Positions 12,271 through 23,195 are shown, counted from the stretch's first letter. The stretch is 64,000 nt of DNA from Piliocolobus tephrosceles (GCF_002776525.5 NC_045438.1:150171777-150235776); one strand, 5' to 3'. The notes: generated by a model from the sequence alone, not told the origin. Program-made: numbers and translations.

Positions 12271-12362
12271 ACGCTGGAAGGTTGTCAGTTTACCGGAATG
12301 AGGGCAAGGAACACCTGGCCCACTCAGGGTGGAAAACCGCTTAAAGGCATTCTTAAACCACA
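12271..12362 (+). repeat. 92-base internal patch of the ERVK LTR inside L1
   Basis: This stretch matches 13034-13125 of the nearby solo LTR at about 85 of 92 positions with no net length difference, in the same orientation. On both sides is L1 3' sequence (GTACATATT before, GTGACATTTTGATATATG after), where about 13 bases of expected L1 sequence are missing. No LTR ends and no target duplication are present, so it is not an independent integration. Confidence 0.8.
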
Positions 12363-12505
12363 GTGACATTTTGATATATGTGTATAATTTATAATGATCA
12401 ATTCAGGGTAATTAGTGTATTCATCACCTCGTACATTTATCATTTCTTTGTGTTGGAAATATTCAAAATCCTCTCTTCTAGCTGTTTTATTTTTATTTTT
12501 TATTT

Positions 12506-12810
12506 ATTTATTTATTTTACTTTTTTTGAGATGGAGTCTCACTCTGTCACCCAGGCTGGAGTGCAGTAGTGCGATCGTGGCTCACTGCAACCTCTGCCTC
12601 CTAGGTTCAAGCAATTCTTGTGCCTCAGCCTCCCGAGTAGCTGGGATTACAAGCGCCCACCACCACACTCGGCTAATTTTTTTGTATTTTTAGTAGAGAC
12701 AGGGTTTTACCATGTTGACCAGGCTGGTCTCGAACTCCTGACCTCAGGTGATCCACTCGCCTCGGCCTCCCAAAGTGTTGAGATTACAGGCATGAGCCAC
12801 TGCACGCAGC
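12506..12810 (-). mobile_element. AluS
   Basis: Reverse Alu with an (ATTT)n-rich tail; inserted in the antisense L1. Confidence 0.9.
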
Positions 12811-12930
12811 CCCTTCTAGCCATTTTAAAATATACAGTAAGTGAATGTTAACTGTAGTCATCCTACAGTGCTGATAGAACACTAGAATTCATTCCTCCTA
12901 TCAGTTATTTTCTTTTTCTTTTTACTTACT

Positions 12931-13440
12931 TGTTGGGAATAGGCTCCCAAATCTGGCCACAAACTGGCCCCAAAACTGGCCATAAACTAAATCTCTACAG
13001 CACTGTGACATGCTCTTGATGGCCATGACATCCACGCTGGAAGGTTGTCAGTTTACCGGAATGAGGGCAAGGAACACCTGACCCACTGGGGTGGGAAAAC
13101 CCCTTAAAGGCATTGTTAAACCACAAACAATAGCATGAGGGATCTGTGCCTTAAGGACACGTTCCTGCCGCAGATAACTAGCCAGACCCATCCCTTTATT
13201 TCGGTCCATCCCTTTGATTCCCATAAGGAATACTTTTAGTTAATCTACAATCTATAGAAATAATGCTTTTCACTGGCTTACTGTCAATAAATATGTGGGT
13301 AAATCTCTGTTCGAGGCTTTCAGCTCTGAAGGCTGTGAGACCCCTGATTTCCCACTCCACACTCTATATTTCTGTGTGTGTGTCTTTAATTCCTCTAATG
13401 CCACTGGGTTAGGGTCTCCACGACCGAGCTGGTCTCGGCA
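12931..13440 (+). mobile_element. ERVK-class solo LTR (MER9-like)
   Basis: The element is 510 bases, begins TG and ends CA (GGTCTCGGCA), has an AATAAA polyadenylation signal (TCAATAAATATG near 13286) and the characteristic GTGAGACCCCTGATTTCCC. It is flanked by a 6-base target duplication with one mismatch (CTTACT before, TTTACT after), the length made by ERVK-type integrases. No viral genes adjoin it, so it is a solo LTR left by recombination. It interrupts the antisense L1. The MER9/HML-3 assignment is from memory. Confidence 0.8.
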
Positions 13441-13455
13441 TTTACTTATTTATTT

Positions 13456-13582
13456 ACTTTTTAATAGAGACAGGGTTTTGCCATCTTTCCCAAGCTGATC
13501 TCAAACTCCTAGGCTTCAGTGATCCTCCTGCCTCAGCCTCCCAAGGTGCTGGGATTACAGGCATGTACCACTGCATCTGGCC
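13456..13582 (-). mobile_element. Alu left monomer (FLAM-like)
   Basis: One reverse arm only (AGAGACAGGGTTTTGCC to GCATCTGGCC), between the ERVK LTR and the remaining L1. Confidence 0.8.
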
Positions 13583-14082
13583 TGATGATTTTATAACTGT
13601 TAACCAACCACTCTCCCTCTTCCCCTCTTCCCCATTCCCCTTCCCAGCCTGTATAAATGACTCTTCTACCCTCTACTTCTATGAGATCAACTTTTTAACC
13701 TTCCACATATAAGTGCAAACATGCGATGTTTGTCTTTCTGTGCCTGGCTTATTTCACTTATAATGTCCTCCAGGCTTATCCATGTTGCCATGAATTATAG
13801 GATTTTGTTCTTTTTTATGGCTGAATAGTATTCCATTGTGTGTATATACACCACATTTTATTTATCCATTCATCTGGTGATGGACACGTAGGTTGATTCC
13901 ATATCTTGGCTACTGTGAATAGGGCTGCCATAAACATGGGGGTACAGTTATCTTGAGATCAGATTTTTAATGTGGTTAAGGAAGAACTTTGTCCAATATA
14001 GAAGTTGATTGGAATGAGGGTAAGGGTTTCTGAGCAGAAGAGAAACTTAAAGAACAAATATAATGAAGAAAAGAGATGCCCT

Positions 14083-14355
14083 ACAGGTTCACACCTGTAA
14101 TCCCAGAACTTTGGGAGGCTAAGTTGGAAGGATCGCACAAGCCCAGGAGTTCAAGACCAGTCTGGACAACATAGTGAGACAGCATCTTTACAAAACAAAA
14201 ACAAATTAGCCAAGCAGGGTGGCATGTAACTGTAGTCTCAACTACTTGGGAGGCTGAGGCAGGAGGATTGCTTCAGCCCAAGAGGTCAAGGCTGCAGTGA
14301 GCTGTGATTATAACAACACTGCATTGTAGCCTGGGTAACAAAGCAAGACTATATC
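14083..14355 (+). mobile_element. AluJ
   Basis: Old dimer, CAGTGAGCTGTGATTATAAC; its tail grades into a GAAA/GGAA microsatellite. Confidence 0.85.
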
Positions 14356-14635
14356 AGAAAGAAAGAGAAAGAAAAGAGGGGAGGGGAGGGAAGGGAAGAA
14401 GGAAGGGAAGAAGGAAGGAAGGAAGGAAGGAAGGAAGGAAGGAAGGAAGGAAGGAAAAGAGAGGAAGGAAGGAAGGAAGAGGAAGGAAGGAAGGAAGAGA
14501 GAGGAAGGAAGGAAGAAAGAAAAAAGAAAGAAAAAAAGAAAGAAAGAGAAAAGAAAGAAAGAAAGAAAGAGAAAGAGAGAAAGAGGGAGAGAAAGAGGGA
14601 GAGAAAGAAAGAAAGAAAGACGGGGAGAAGGAAAG
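14356..14635 (+). repeat. Polypurine GAAA/GGAA microsatellite, 280 bases
   Basis: Begins as GAAAGAAAG at an Alu tail, includes more than ten uninterrupted GGAA units (about 14416-14455), then GAAA and GAGA units. Only a handful of pyrimidines occur. Confidence 0.97.
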
Positions 14636-15326
14636 ATGCAAACTTTACCAAGTTTGTGATTTGGGCTAGAGTCAGATGTGGATGCAGATCCAACACCATT
14701 ATGGCAACTACTGTTATGAGGAAATACGCTCTAAAACTGGTTTTCTTGTTTTAAGTGCAAGTTACCACAGCACAATTTCACCATAGCAAAAGAATGGAGA
14801 TGGTCTCATAGATTCATTATTAAAATACTTGAAGTATATACAAATTGGATTCTTTGAATTATTTTTTCCAGCTCATTTGAGGTTTAGAGTTTCAAATCCA
14901 ATGTCAAAAATATTCTCGGTGACAAAAAATATATATATATGTCCTTCTCAGTTGCTTTGCAGGATGTGGAAGAGATTACTGCTTCAGAGGAAATACATTT
15001 TGGAATGCATTGCATCCTGATGCTACAATTAGTTCTATTCTTGTTCTGAAAATGGAAAGGGGTCAGGGGCTCTGCGTAACTGACACTTAGCAGCAGCGGC
15101 AGATGCAAGCTGGCAGCTAGCACTCAGCCAGGAGAAGTGGCTTGCTTTTGCCATCCGAGCCCAACATAGACAAGTTAACGGAACACTTACGCAAGAATTA
15201 TTGTTTCCTTGTTCTTTTATTTTGATGAGCTCAAACATTTTTCCCCAAACATCAGACCTATTATTGTCAACATTCCCTTAGGGTGTGCTAGGTACAGTTA
15301 CTTACACGTGTTGCAAAACCTCTCAG
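14636..15326. other. No gene seen
   Basis: Single-copy-like DNA with a GC-richer patch (CAGCAGCGGCAGATGC) at 15090. Confidence 0.5.
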
Positions 15327-15632
15327 GCCAGGTGTGGGGACTCATGCCTGTAATCCCAACACTTTAGGAGGCCAAGGTGGGCAGATCACGAAGTCAGGAG
15401 ATCGAGACCATCCTGGCCAACATGGTGAAACTCCATCTCTACTAAAATACAAAAACTTAGCCAGGCATGGTGGTGCATGCCTGTAATCCCAGCTACTCAG
15501 GAGGCTGAGGCAGAGGAATCACTTGAACCCGGAAGGCAGAGGTTGCAGTGAGCCGAGATAGCGCCACTGCACTTCAGTATGGCGAAAGAGCAAGACTCCA
15601 TCTCAAAAAAACAAAAACAAAACAAAACAAAC
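15327..15632 (+). mobile_element. AluS/Y intermediate
   Basis: GAGATCGAGACCATCCTGGC with AACATGGTGAAACTCC; tail of (AAAAC)n. Confidence 0.88.
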
Positions 15633-16277
15633 TCCCAAATGTGAATGAAAAATACCTGCACTTACCTCAGATGTTAAGTACTATAAGAATATAGTTGATT
15701 CCCTTTGTGAGTAGTTGCTAAGAGAAATCTTATGGGTCTATTAACTAAAAGCCCAGAATAATGTAATTATTAGGATTTTCTTAATATTATTCACTGAACC
15801 TGAATAATAGTCTGAGAAATGAATATGATAACAAATCAAGCAAACAACATTACTTGCTTTTAGAAGGCTAAAAATAAATGTCTAAAGTAGCAAGTGTCTG
15901 CTGAAAATAATCATGCAAAATGCACATATCTCGCATACCATCAAATTGGACCATTTTTCAGGGCATCCTCCATTATTGCATTCCACCCCATTCACACTCC
16001 TTGGCAAGTAAGACACCCAAGTTGTGACATGCAGATGCTGGTTTAGCTCAGCTGAGTGCTGTGTGAGTGTGGTGGCATAGATGAGTCAGCCAAATACCTC
16101 ACCCCACATGCCTCTCATACCTATCCAGAGACCCCAAGATCTGTATATTGGTTAGCAAATATACAGAAAGCTTACAGCACATTACCTTGGCCTTGGGGAT
16201 TTGTTCATTCTTCAAAGTCAACTGAAATCTGGAGACACTGAATCATCTTCTCCAACACTGCACTATACTACACTAGC
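15633..16277. other. No gene seen
   Basis: Single-copy-like DNA upstream of the U6 copy; no PSE or distal element recognised. Confidence 0.5.
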
Positions 16278-16384
16278 ATGCTTGCTTCAGCAGCACACAT
16301 ACTAAAATTGGAACAATACAGAGGAGATTAGCATGGCCCCTGCGCAAGGATGACACACAAATTCGTGAAGGATTCCATATTTTC
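16278..16384 (+). pseudogene. U6 snRNA retropseudogene (full length)
   Basis: The 107 bases follow U6 from its first base to the terminal T run, including TTAGCATGGCCCCTGCGCAA without change. I count about nine substitutions against the human U6 sequence from memory, among them the first base and the base after CTTC near position 12. The copy lacks the distal and proximal (PSE, TATA) elements a real U6 gene needs upstream. It continues directly into L1 sequence, which shows it is a chimeric retrocopy. Confidence 0.92.
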
Positions 16385-16634
16385 AAAGATCGGGTGTTCT
16401 CATGCATAAGTAGGAGCTAAGCTATGAGAATGCAAAGGCGTAAGAATGACACAGTGGACTCTGCGGACTCAGGGAAAGGGTGGGAGTGGAGTGAGGGAAA
16501 AACGACTACAAATCGGGTTCGTTGTATACTGCTCAGGTGATGGGTGCACCAAGATCTCACAAATCACAACTAAAGAACTTACTCATGTAACCAAATACCA
16601 CCTGTTCTCCAAAAACCTATGGAAATAAATAATT
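16385..16634 (+). mobile_element. L1 3' end fused to U6
   Basis: Directly after the U6 T run the sequence becomes the 3' end of a primate L1 (GTGTTCTCATGCATAAGTAG, later CAGGTGATGGGTGCACCAAG and CATGTAACCAAATACCACCT), ending in an A-rich tail near 16634. The L1 is 5'-truncated exactly at the U6 junction. I found no clear target-site duplication around the whole unit. Confidence 0.88.
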
Positions 16635-16855
16635 TGTATATACAAGCCAATATTTAAAAGCAAGGAGGATTACTGGTCTAAGATGATAAGATTATATTTC
16701 TAAGATAACTATTTCCAGTCTTTTAAGGCACTGAATGGTGTACATAGGATTTTTAATAAGAATTCCTATGGCCGAGTACTGTTTGTATTCATGTTAGGTT
16801 ATTTTTATTTCTTTGGGTAAGAACACTAAAACTGCCTTTGCATTTAAGATTCTGA

Positions 16856-17155
16856 CTGGGTGTGGTAGCTCACACCTGTTATCTCTGAGCTTTGGGAGGC
16901 GAGGGCAGGAGGCTCGCTTGAGGCCAGGAGTTCGATAGCAGCCTGGGCAGCATAGCAAAACCTCATCTCTACAAAAAATGCAAAAAAAAAAAAAAAATGG
17001 CCAGGTGTGGTGGCATGCACCTGCAGTCCCAACTACCCGGAAGGCTGAGACAGGAGAATCCCTTGAGCCCAGGAATTCAAGGCGACAGTGAGCTATGATG
17101 GCACCACTGACCTCCAGCCTGGGTGACACAGGAAGAATCTGTCTCTTAAAAAAAG
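16856..17155 (+). mobile_element. AluJ
   Basis: Old dimer, 17 A in the middle linker region. Confidence 0.85.
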
Positions 17156-17170
17156 CCGGGCAGTGTTTTT

Positions 17171-17443
17171 TGTTTTTTGTTTTTTTTTTTTTTTTTGAGG
17201 CGGAGTCTTGCTCTGTCGCCCGGACTGGAGTGCAGTGGCCGGATCTCAGCTCACTGCAAGCTCCGCCTCCCGGGTTTCCGCCATTCTCCTGCCTCAGCCT
17301 CCCGAGTAGCTGAGACTACAGGCGCCCGCCACCACGCCCAGCTAGTTTTTTTTTTGTATTTTTAGTAGAGACGGGGTTTCACCGTGTTAGCCAGGATGGT
17401 CTCGATCTCCTGACCTCGTGATCCGCCTGTCTCGGCCTCCCAA
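17171..17443 (-). mobile_element. AluY, 5'-truncated
   Basis: Reverse Alu ending at TCTCGGCCTCCCA, so about 35 bases of its 5' end are missing. Flanked by CGGGCAGTGTTTTTT and CGGGCAGGGTTTTTT, a 15-base target duplication with one change; carries the monkey-type GGCCGGATCTCAGC. Confidence 0.9.
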
Positions 17444-17542
17444 CGGGCAGGGTTTTTTTAAAACCTAAAAAAAGGTGGGCAGGGTGGGGAAAGATTCAGA
17501 TGAAGCAGAAAATGAAAATAATGTTTTAGGAATGCAAAATAG

Positions 17543-17836
17543 GCTGGACGCAGTGGCTCACCTCTGTAATCCCAACACTTTGGGAGGCCAAGGTGGGTGG
17601 ATCACCTGAGGTCAGGAGTTCAAGAACAGCCTGGCCAACATGGTGAAACCCTATGTCTACTAAAATTACAAAGAATTAGCTGGGCATGGTGGCAGGCACC
17701 TGTAATCCCAGCTAAGGCAGGAGAATCGGTTGAACCCTGGAGGCAGAGGTTGCAGTGAGCTGAGATTGAGTCACTGCACTCCAGCCTGGGCAACAAGAGC
17801 AAGACTCTGTCCATCTCAAAAAAAAAAAAAAAAGAA
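17543..17836 (+). mobile_element. AluS with internal deletion
   Basis: About 14 bases are missing in the right arm after AATCCCAGCTA. Flanked by GGAATGCAAAATA-like repeats on both sides. Confidence 0.88.
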
Positions 17837-17879
17837 AGAATTAAAAAAAGGAATGCAAAATAAGTAATACCAGTCAAAA

Positions 17880-18511
17880 TGTCACCACTCTGCTTTCTTA
17901 AAAATTGAGTTTTATGTAAACAGCATTTTATTTGCCATTGAATTAAAACAAGGCTCAGTATAATTGAATAGGTTTATATTTTCAGGCAGTTTCTGATTCT
18001 ATGAAAAGTATACTTTATAATCAAGAGTACTGACAACATTATGAGCAACTTTCCTCATCATCTAATATTTCTGATAAAGAGTATGATGCTACAACACTAA
18101 CTCTAGTAGTGAACTGCAGTATAAAATATTAATAAGTAAAAACTTAACAATCCAGAAGAGTGTCTACAAAAAAGCAAACAACTGGACTGGCTTTCATAGA
18201 TCATCTAGTCCCTTTAACAATTTGTTAACAATGAAATTAATATAATTAAGATGGGCACCTTTCGGCCAGGGGCTATGGCTTTGTGGCTTCTGTGGCCAGC
18301 TTACTTTTTGTTCTAAGAAGACAGAAGTCAAAAAGCCAGAGTAAGAAACCAGTGATACCACTTTACCATCAGGACACGTGACAATTGATCCTAATGGTTT
18401 TGTCACTTGAGCCTTCTAGCCAAAATTGACTTGCAAACAAAACATTCCCAAATATTTGATAGTTGAACCTTTAAATGCAGCCATTTTTGCACTTCCATCA
18501 AAAAAAGAGGC
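17880..18511 (-). pseudogene. Possible processed pseudogene fragment, source unknown
   Basis: On the - strand a peptide-like stretch of 70 codons (18194-18406, containing IVTCPDGKVVSLVSY) ends at a stop followed by an AT-rich, 3'-UTR-like stretch with AATAAA near 17930. Just upstream in another segment (18416-18511) is AAFKGSTIKYLGMFCLQ, separated from the first by an in-frame stop. The amino acid pattern looks more protein-like than the surrounding repeats. I do not recognise the gene. An Alu at 18512 breaks the region. Confidence 0.25.
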
Positions 18512-18805
18512 TGGCCAGGCACAGTGGCTCACGCCTGTAATCCCAACACTTTGGGAGGTCGAGGCTGGTGGATCGCTTGAGTCCAGAAGTTTGAGACCAG
18601 CCTGGGCAACATGGCAAAAACTCATCTCTACAAAAAATACAAAAAGTTAGCTGGGTGTGGCGGCATGGACCTGTAGTCCCAGCTACTCAGGAGGCTGAGG
18701 TGGAGGGATTACTTGAGCTTGGGAGGTCAGGGCTTCAGTGAGCCATGATGGTGCCACTGCACTCCAGCCTGGGTGACAGTGAGACGCTGTCTCAAAAGAA
18801 AAAAA
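18512..18805 (+). mobile_element. AluJ/S
   Basis: GGCCAGGCACAGTGGCTC start, GCCTGGGCAACATGGC; tail with (GA)n. Confidence 0.88.
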
Positions 18806-19068
18806 GAGAGAGAGGGGGGCTAATGTTGAACCTGTCAATATTTTTCCAAAGTCTTAGAACTCAGGAAGACTAAGGTACATTTAGATAAAGCTGAAAAACC
18901 TCATCCACATCTCTACAAGAAAATGTTGGTGAGACTAAAAAAGCAAGTTAAACAAAACAGGCACAGTTCCACGACATCCTTGGGAAACATTTTCTGAATA
19001 CTAAAAAGAAACAGTTCTTAAATACAATAAAAATACATTTAAATATCAGAAAAACCTGGAAAGTACTT

Positions 19069-19346
19069 TTTTTTTTTTTTTTTTTTTTGAGACAGAGTCT
19101 CACTCTGTTGCCCAGGCTGGAGTGCAGTGGCGCTATCTGGGCTCACTGCAAGCTCTGCCTGCCTCAGCCTTCTGAGTAGCTGGGACTACAGGCGCGTGCC
19201 ACCACGCCTGGGGAATTTTTGTATTTTTAGTGGAGACAGGGTTTCACTGTGTTAGCCAGGATGGTCTCGATCTCCTGATCTCATGATCTGCCCGCCTCGA
19301 CCTCCCAAAATGCTGGGATTACAGGCGTGAGCCACCGCGCCCAGTG
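19069..19346 (-). mobile_element. AluY with deletion
   Basis: Reverse Alu lacking about 20 bases between AGCTCTGCCT and GCCTCAGCC. GAAAGTAC flanks it on both sides. Confidence 0.9.
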
Positions 19347-19589
19347 AAAGTACATTTTAAAAAATCATGGCTAGTACTCACAGAAGACGTAGGACCCTGA
19401 AGGTACAAAACATCATGTTTCAGGGCAGTTCAAGTTTCAGATGAATCCAAGTATTCATTACTCTTTAAATTGTTATACCAAGATATCTTTAGACCTAGTT
19501 CTTATATTTTAAAATTGTGTTTAAGATCCCTAACGCAAAATAGCTAGCAGCATGTTACTTGATTTCCTGGAACTACAGATTAACAGAGC

Positions 19590-19740
19590 TAGAAAGATAT
19601 TCAAGATGATTTGTTTCAACACCTATTTATAGATAAGTGAGTGTCCTGAGATCCAGACAGACTGAAGGTCATGCAGTGGCAAGATGAAAACCAGGACCCA
19701 GATTCCTTGACTCTTAGTTTAATTTACTGAATCCTGGTTG
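19590..19740 (-). mobile_element. MIR-like SINE remnant, antisense
   Basis: Recognised by TTTCAACACCTATTTATAGA, CATGCAGTGGCAAGATGAAA and ACCAGGACCCAGATTCCTTG, in the order of a reverse MIR. Confidence 0.5.
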
Positions 19741-20287
19741 TAATTTTAATTTTGAGATTGATTTTGACAGTAATTCCATCCTTAGTTTACTACCACAGGA
19801 GATTTAAAAAAACAAACAAACAAACAAACAAAAAACTGCAGTGGAGAATAAAGATAACAGTTACAGATACTTTCCCTCCTCAAAAAATACAAAAACCCTC
19901 AATAAGCAAAAAATTTTTGTATCACTTTTTTTGCCCTAAATTGCCAAATGTGTGGCCTAAATTCATTTCCCTTTAATGCCACAGGCTAAATTAGAAGCAT
20001 TGTCTTCCTTTTAAGAAAACATCCTTAATCTGAGGTTACAAATAACCCCAAAATCCCAGTGGCTTAAAACAAAAAGGGCTTTCTCAGTCACGCCAAATGT
20101 CCGTGCTGGTTCAACAGGGGATGCTGTGGCAAGTAAACACTCAGAAACAGATCCCCAGAAAGCTTCATGGATTAAGAACTCCTACTCAGTGTATGTTAAT
20201 TACCTTGATTTAGCCATTCCTCAGTATATACATATATCAAAACGTCATGTTGTACACCATAACTACATACCATTTTTATTTGTCAAT
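19741..20287. other. No gene seen
   Basis: A (CAAA)n run at 19809; CCCAGTGGCTTAAAACAAAA at 20057 looks like an old mammalian repeat. Confidence 0.4.
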
Positions 20288-20591
20288 TTTTTTTTTTTTT
20301 TTTTTTTTTGAGACGGAGTCTCGCTCTGCCGCCCAGGCTGGAGTGCAATGGCCGGATCTCAGCTCACTGCAAGCTCCGCCTCCTAGGTTTAGGCCATTCT
20401 CCTGCCTCAGCCTCCCGAGTAGCTGGGACTACAGGCGCCCGCCAAATCGCCCAGCTAGTTTTTTGTATTTTTTAGTAGAGACGGGGTTTCACCGTGTTAG
20501 CCAGGATGGTCTCGATCTCCTGACCTCGTGATCCGCCCGTCTCGGCCTCCCAAAGTGCTGGGATTACAGGCTTGAGCCACCGCGCCCGGCC
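20288..20591 (-). mobile_element. AluYR (Old World monkey type)
   Basis: Reverse Alu with GGTTTAGGCCATTCTCC and AGCTAGTTTTTTGTATTTT. TTATTTGTCAATTT flanks it on both sides, so the insertion is young and intact. Confidence 0.92.
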
Positions 20592-20714
20592 TTTATTTGT
20601 CAATTTAAAAAATAAAAAAAATAACTTAGAGGTTATTGCAAATCACTGGTCAAACTGATCACAACGTGCCAGCCAACCACATGGGGTCAGTAAATGCAAT
20701 ACTAGAAAGTAGTG

Positions 20715-20950
20715 GCTGGGGGTAGGGGCTCACGCCTGTAATCCCAGCACTTTGGGAGGCCAAGGCGGGAAGATCACTTGAGGCCAGGAGTTTGAGATTA
20801 GCCCAGGCAACACAACAAGATCCCTGTCTCTACAAAAATTTAAAAAATTAGCCAGGCATGGCTTCAGCCCCAGAGTTCAAGGCTACAGTGAGCTATGATT
20901 GCTCCACCACACTTCAGCCTGGGCAACAGAGTGAGACCCCCTCTAAAAAT
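20715..20950 (+). mobile_element. AluJ with deletion
   Basis: The right arm loses about 50 bases after AGCCAGGCATGG. Confidence 0.85.
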
Positions 20951-21283
20951 CAAAAAACAGAAACAAGAAGACAGAAAGCCAGAACATATTTGGAGAACAG
21001 CGTAACTATCATACTCTATATTTCTGAAACATAAAAAACTGAATATTGACCCCTTCTGATTAAATATACAACAGTTTATGAAATACTTAATTTTTAAATC
21101 ATAAGCCAAAAGAAGCTAAAGAGAATGTCACGAAGAATCAAGAACCTCCTACAATACCCTTTGTTCCACCACCAGTTAACTGATGACCCTGGCAGGTCAC
21201 ATCAGTTTCCTCATTTGTAAAATATGTAATGGGTGAGACTAGATGATTTCTGAGGTCCTATCTGGCCTTATAAGACCTACAGT
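20951..21283. other. No gene seen
   Basis: Single-copy-like DNA; CCTCATTTGTAAAATATG suggests a MIR trace near 21215. Confidence 0.4.
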
Positions 21284-21566
21284 CCTCAGTGGCTCACACC
21301 TGTAATCCCAGCACTTTGGGAGGCCGAGGAGGGTGGATCATGAGGTCAGGAGATCAAGACCATCCTGGCTATGGTGAAACCCCGTCTCTACTAAAAACAC
21401 AAAAAATTAGCCGGGCGTGGTGGAGGGCACCTGTAGTCCCAGCTACTCGAGAGGCTGAGGCAGGAGAATGACATGAACCCAGGAGGTGGAGCTTGCTGTG
21501 AGCCAAGATCGCGCCACTGCACTCCAGCCTGGGCAACAAAGCGAGACTCCGTTTTAAAAAAAAAAG
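21284..21566 (+). mobile_element. AluY, first bases missing
   Basis: Starts at CAGTGGCTCACACCTG; flanked by AAGACCTACAGTCCT and AAGACCTACAATCCT, a 15-base duplication with one change. Confidence 0.9.
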
Positions 21567-21672
21567 ACCTACAATCCTAATTTACATGAATTTATGAGAG
21601 TATTCAGAAGGACTCCTTACTGAATTAGCAATACTAAAGTCAAAATATTTTCTCTTAAAAATGCAACAACTA

Positions 21673-21970
21673 GGCTGGGCGCAGTGGCTCACACCTGTAA
21701 TCCCAGCAATTTGAGAAGCCAAGGTAGGTGGATCACCTGAGGTCAGGAGTTTGAGACCAGCCTGGCCAACATGGTGAAACCCTGTCTCTACTAAAAATAC
21801 AAAAAATTAGCCAGGTGTGGTGGCGGGTGCATGTAATCCCAGCTACTCAGGAGGCTGAGGCAGGAGAATCTGTTGAACCCGGGAGGCAGAGGATGCAGTG
21901 AGCTGAGATCTCACCATTGCACTCCAGCCTGGACAAGAGCAAGACTCCATTTCAAAAACAAAAACAAAAA
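21673..21970 (+). mobile_element. AluS
   Basis: Full dimer, (AAAAAC)n tail. Confidence 0.9.
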
Positions 21971-21972
21971 AA

Positions 21973-22270
21973 GGCCGGGCTCGTGATGGCTCACGCCTGT
22001 AATCGCAGCACTTTGGGAGGCCAAGGCAGGTGGATTACAAGGTCAGGAGTTCAAGACCAGCCTGGCCAACACAGTGAAACTCCATCTCTACTAAAAATAC
22101 AAAAATTAGCCAGGCACAGTGACACACGCCTGTAGTCTCAGCTACTCAGGAGGCTGAGGCAGGAGAATCACTTGAACCCGGGAGACAGAGGTTGCAGTGA
22201 GCCACGATTGCACCACTGCACTGCACTCCAGCGTGAGCAACAGAGTGAGACTCCGTCTCCAAAAAAAAAA
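21973..22270 (+). mobile_element. AluS
   Basis: Inserted directly in the tail of the previous Alu; small insertion in the first arm (CGGGCTCGTGATGGCTC). Confidence 0.9.
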
Positions 22271-22926
22271 GTCCTAATTTCAAAAAACCATGCAAAAATA
22301 ATTATTTCCTGGTTGGCATTTGTTTTGTTTTGTTGCTTTGTTTTATTGTGCTTTCTTAATAGTCACAGAAGCAGAAAATCTCACTTTGTTCAAGGAATTA
22401 TAGTATGTTGTTTGGCTTGCGCCAAAGAATCTTACACCAATATCTAGGAGCAGCTTTTGTAGCCAAAGCAAAAGTTTTCTGTTCATTCTAGACCTGACTG
22501 TGCTTTACTATGTTTTGATACACAATCTTTTCATTATCTATTTATCTATACTTGTATTTGCCCCTTTTGTTATAGGGTTGAGGGAATTCTAAATTCTACA
22601 AAGCAATAATGTAGCATTATACTTTTCCCTTATAGGAATCAGCCCTTACTCTTAATGTGAATTAAAGTCGTTTGGTCCAACCAGTTGATGAGATACGGGC
22701 ACTCTTATTTATTCATGATTATTAGGCAGAACTTGAAAGAAAAAAAAAAAAACTTGGTTTTATATAATATGGAAAGAGAATAGTATAAGCTCCTGTCTGA
22801 TAAAGGAAAATATGAAATTAGATATATGACTTCCTAATCCATTCTAACAAAAGGTAGATTGTGAAGCAAGTCACTTGAAGCCAAGACACTCTATTTAGAT
22901 TCTATGTTAGTAAACATCTTGATCTG
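22271..22926. other. No gene seen
   Basis: AT-rich DNA, nothing recognised. Confidence 0.5.
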
Positions 22927-23195
22927 GGCCAGGCATGGTGGGTCATTCCTGTAATTCTAGCAGTTTGGGAGGCTGATGTGGGAGGATCACTTAAGGCCAG
23001 GAGTTTGAGACCAGCTGGCTGATATAGCAAGACCCAATCTCTACAAAAAATAAAACAATAGCTAGGCATGGGTGGTGCGTACCTGCAGTGACAGCTACTC
23101 AGGAGGCTGAGGCGAAATCACTTAATCCCAGGAGTTCAAAGCTGCAATGAGCTATGAGTGATCCATTGCACTTCAGCCTGGGTGACCCTGTCTCA
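22927..23195 (+). mobile_element. AluJ, 3' end eroded
   Basis: J-type arms; ends at GACCCTGTCTCAATG without a poly(A). Confidence 0.85.

Larger units (their letters stand above)
12228..13963 (-). mobile_element. Antisense L1 3' part, interrupted by four insertions
   Basis: L1 sequence in reverse runs through 12228-12270, 12363-12505, 12811-12930 and 13583-13963. The pieces are colinear, from the 3' UTR into the end of ORF2 (the reverse of the common GGAATACTATGCAGCC region lies near 13820). Between them sit the LTR patch, an Alu, the ERVK LTR and an Alu monomer. The coding part is dead. Confidence 0.8.

Noticed and set aside
14304..14699. Long Lys/Arg/Glu- and Phe/Leu/Ser-rich frames
   Set aside because: Translations of the GAAA/GGAA microsatellite, not genes.
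16278..16384. Functional U6 gene
   Set aside because: About nine substitutions, no upstream PSE or TATA, and direct fusion to L1 show a retrocopy.
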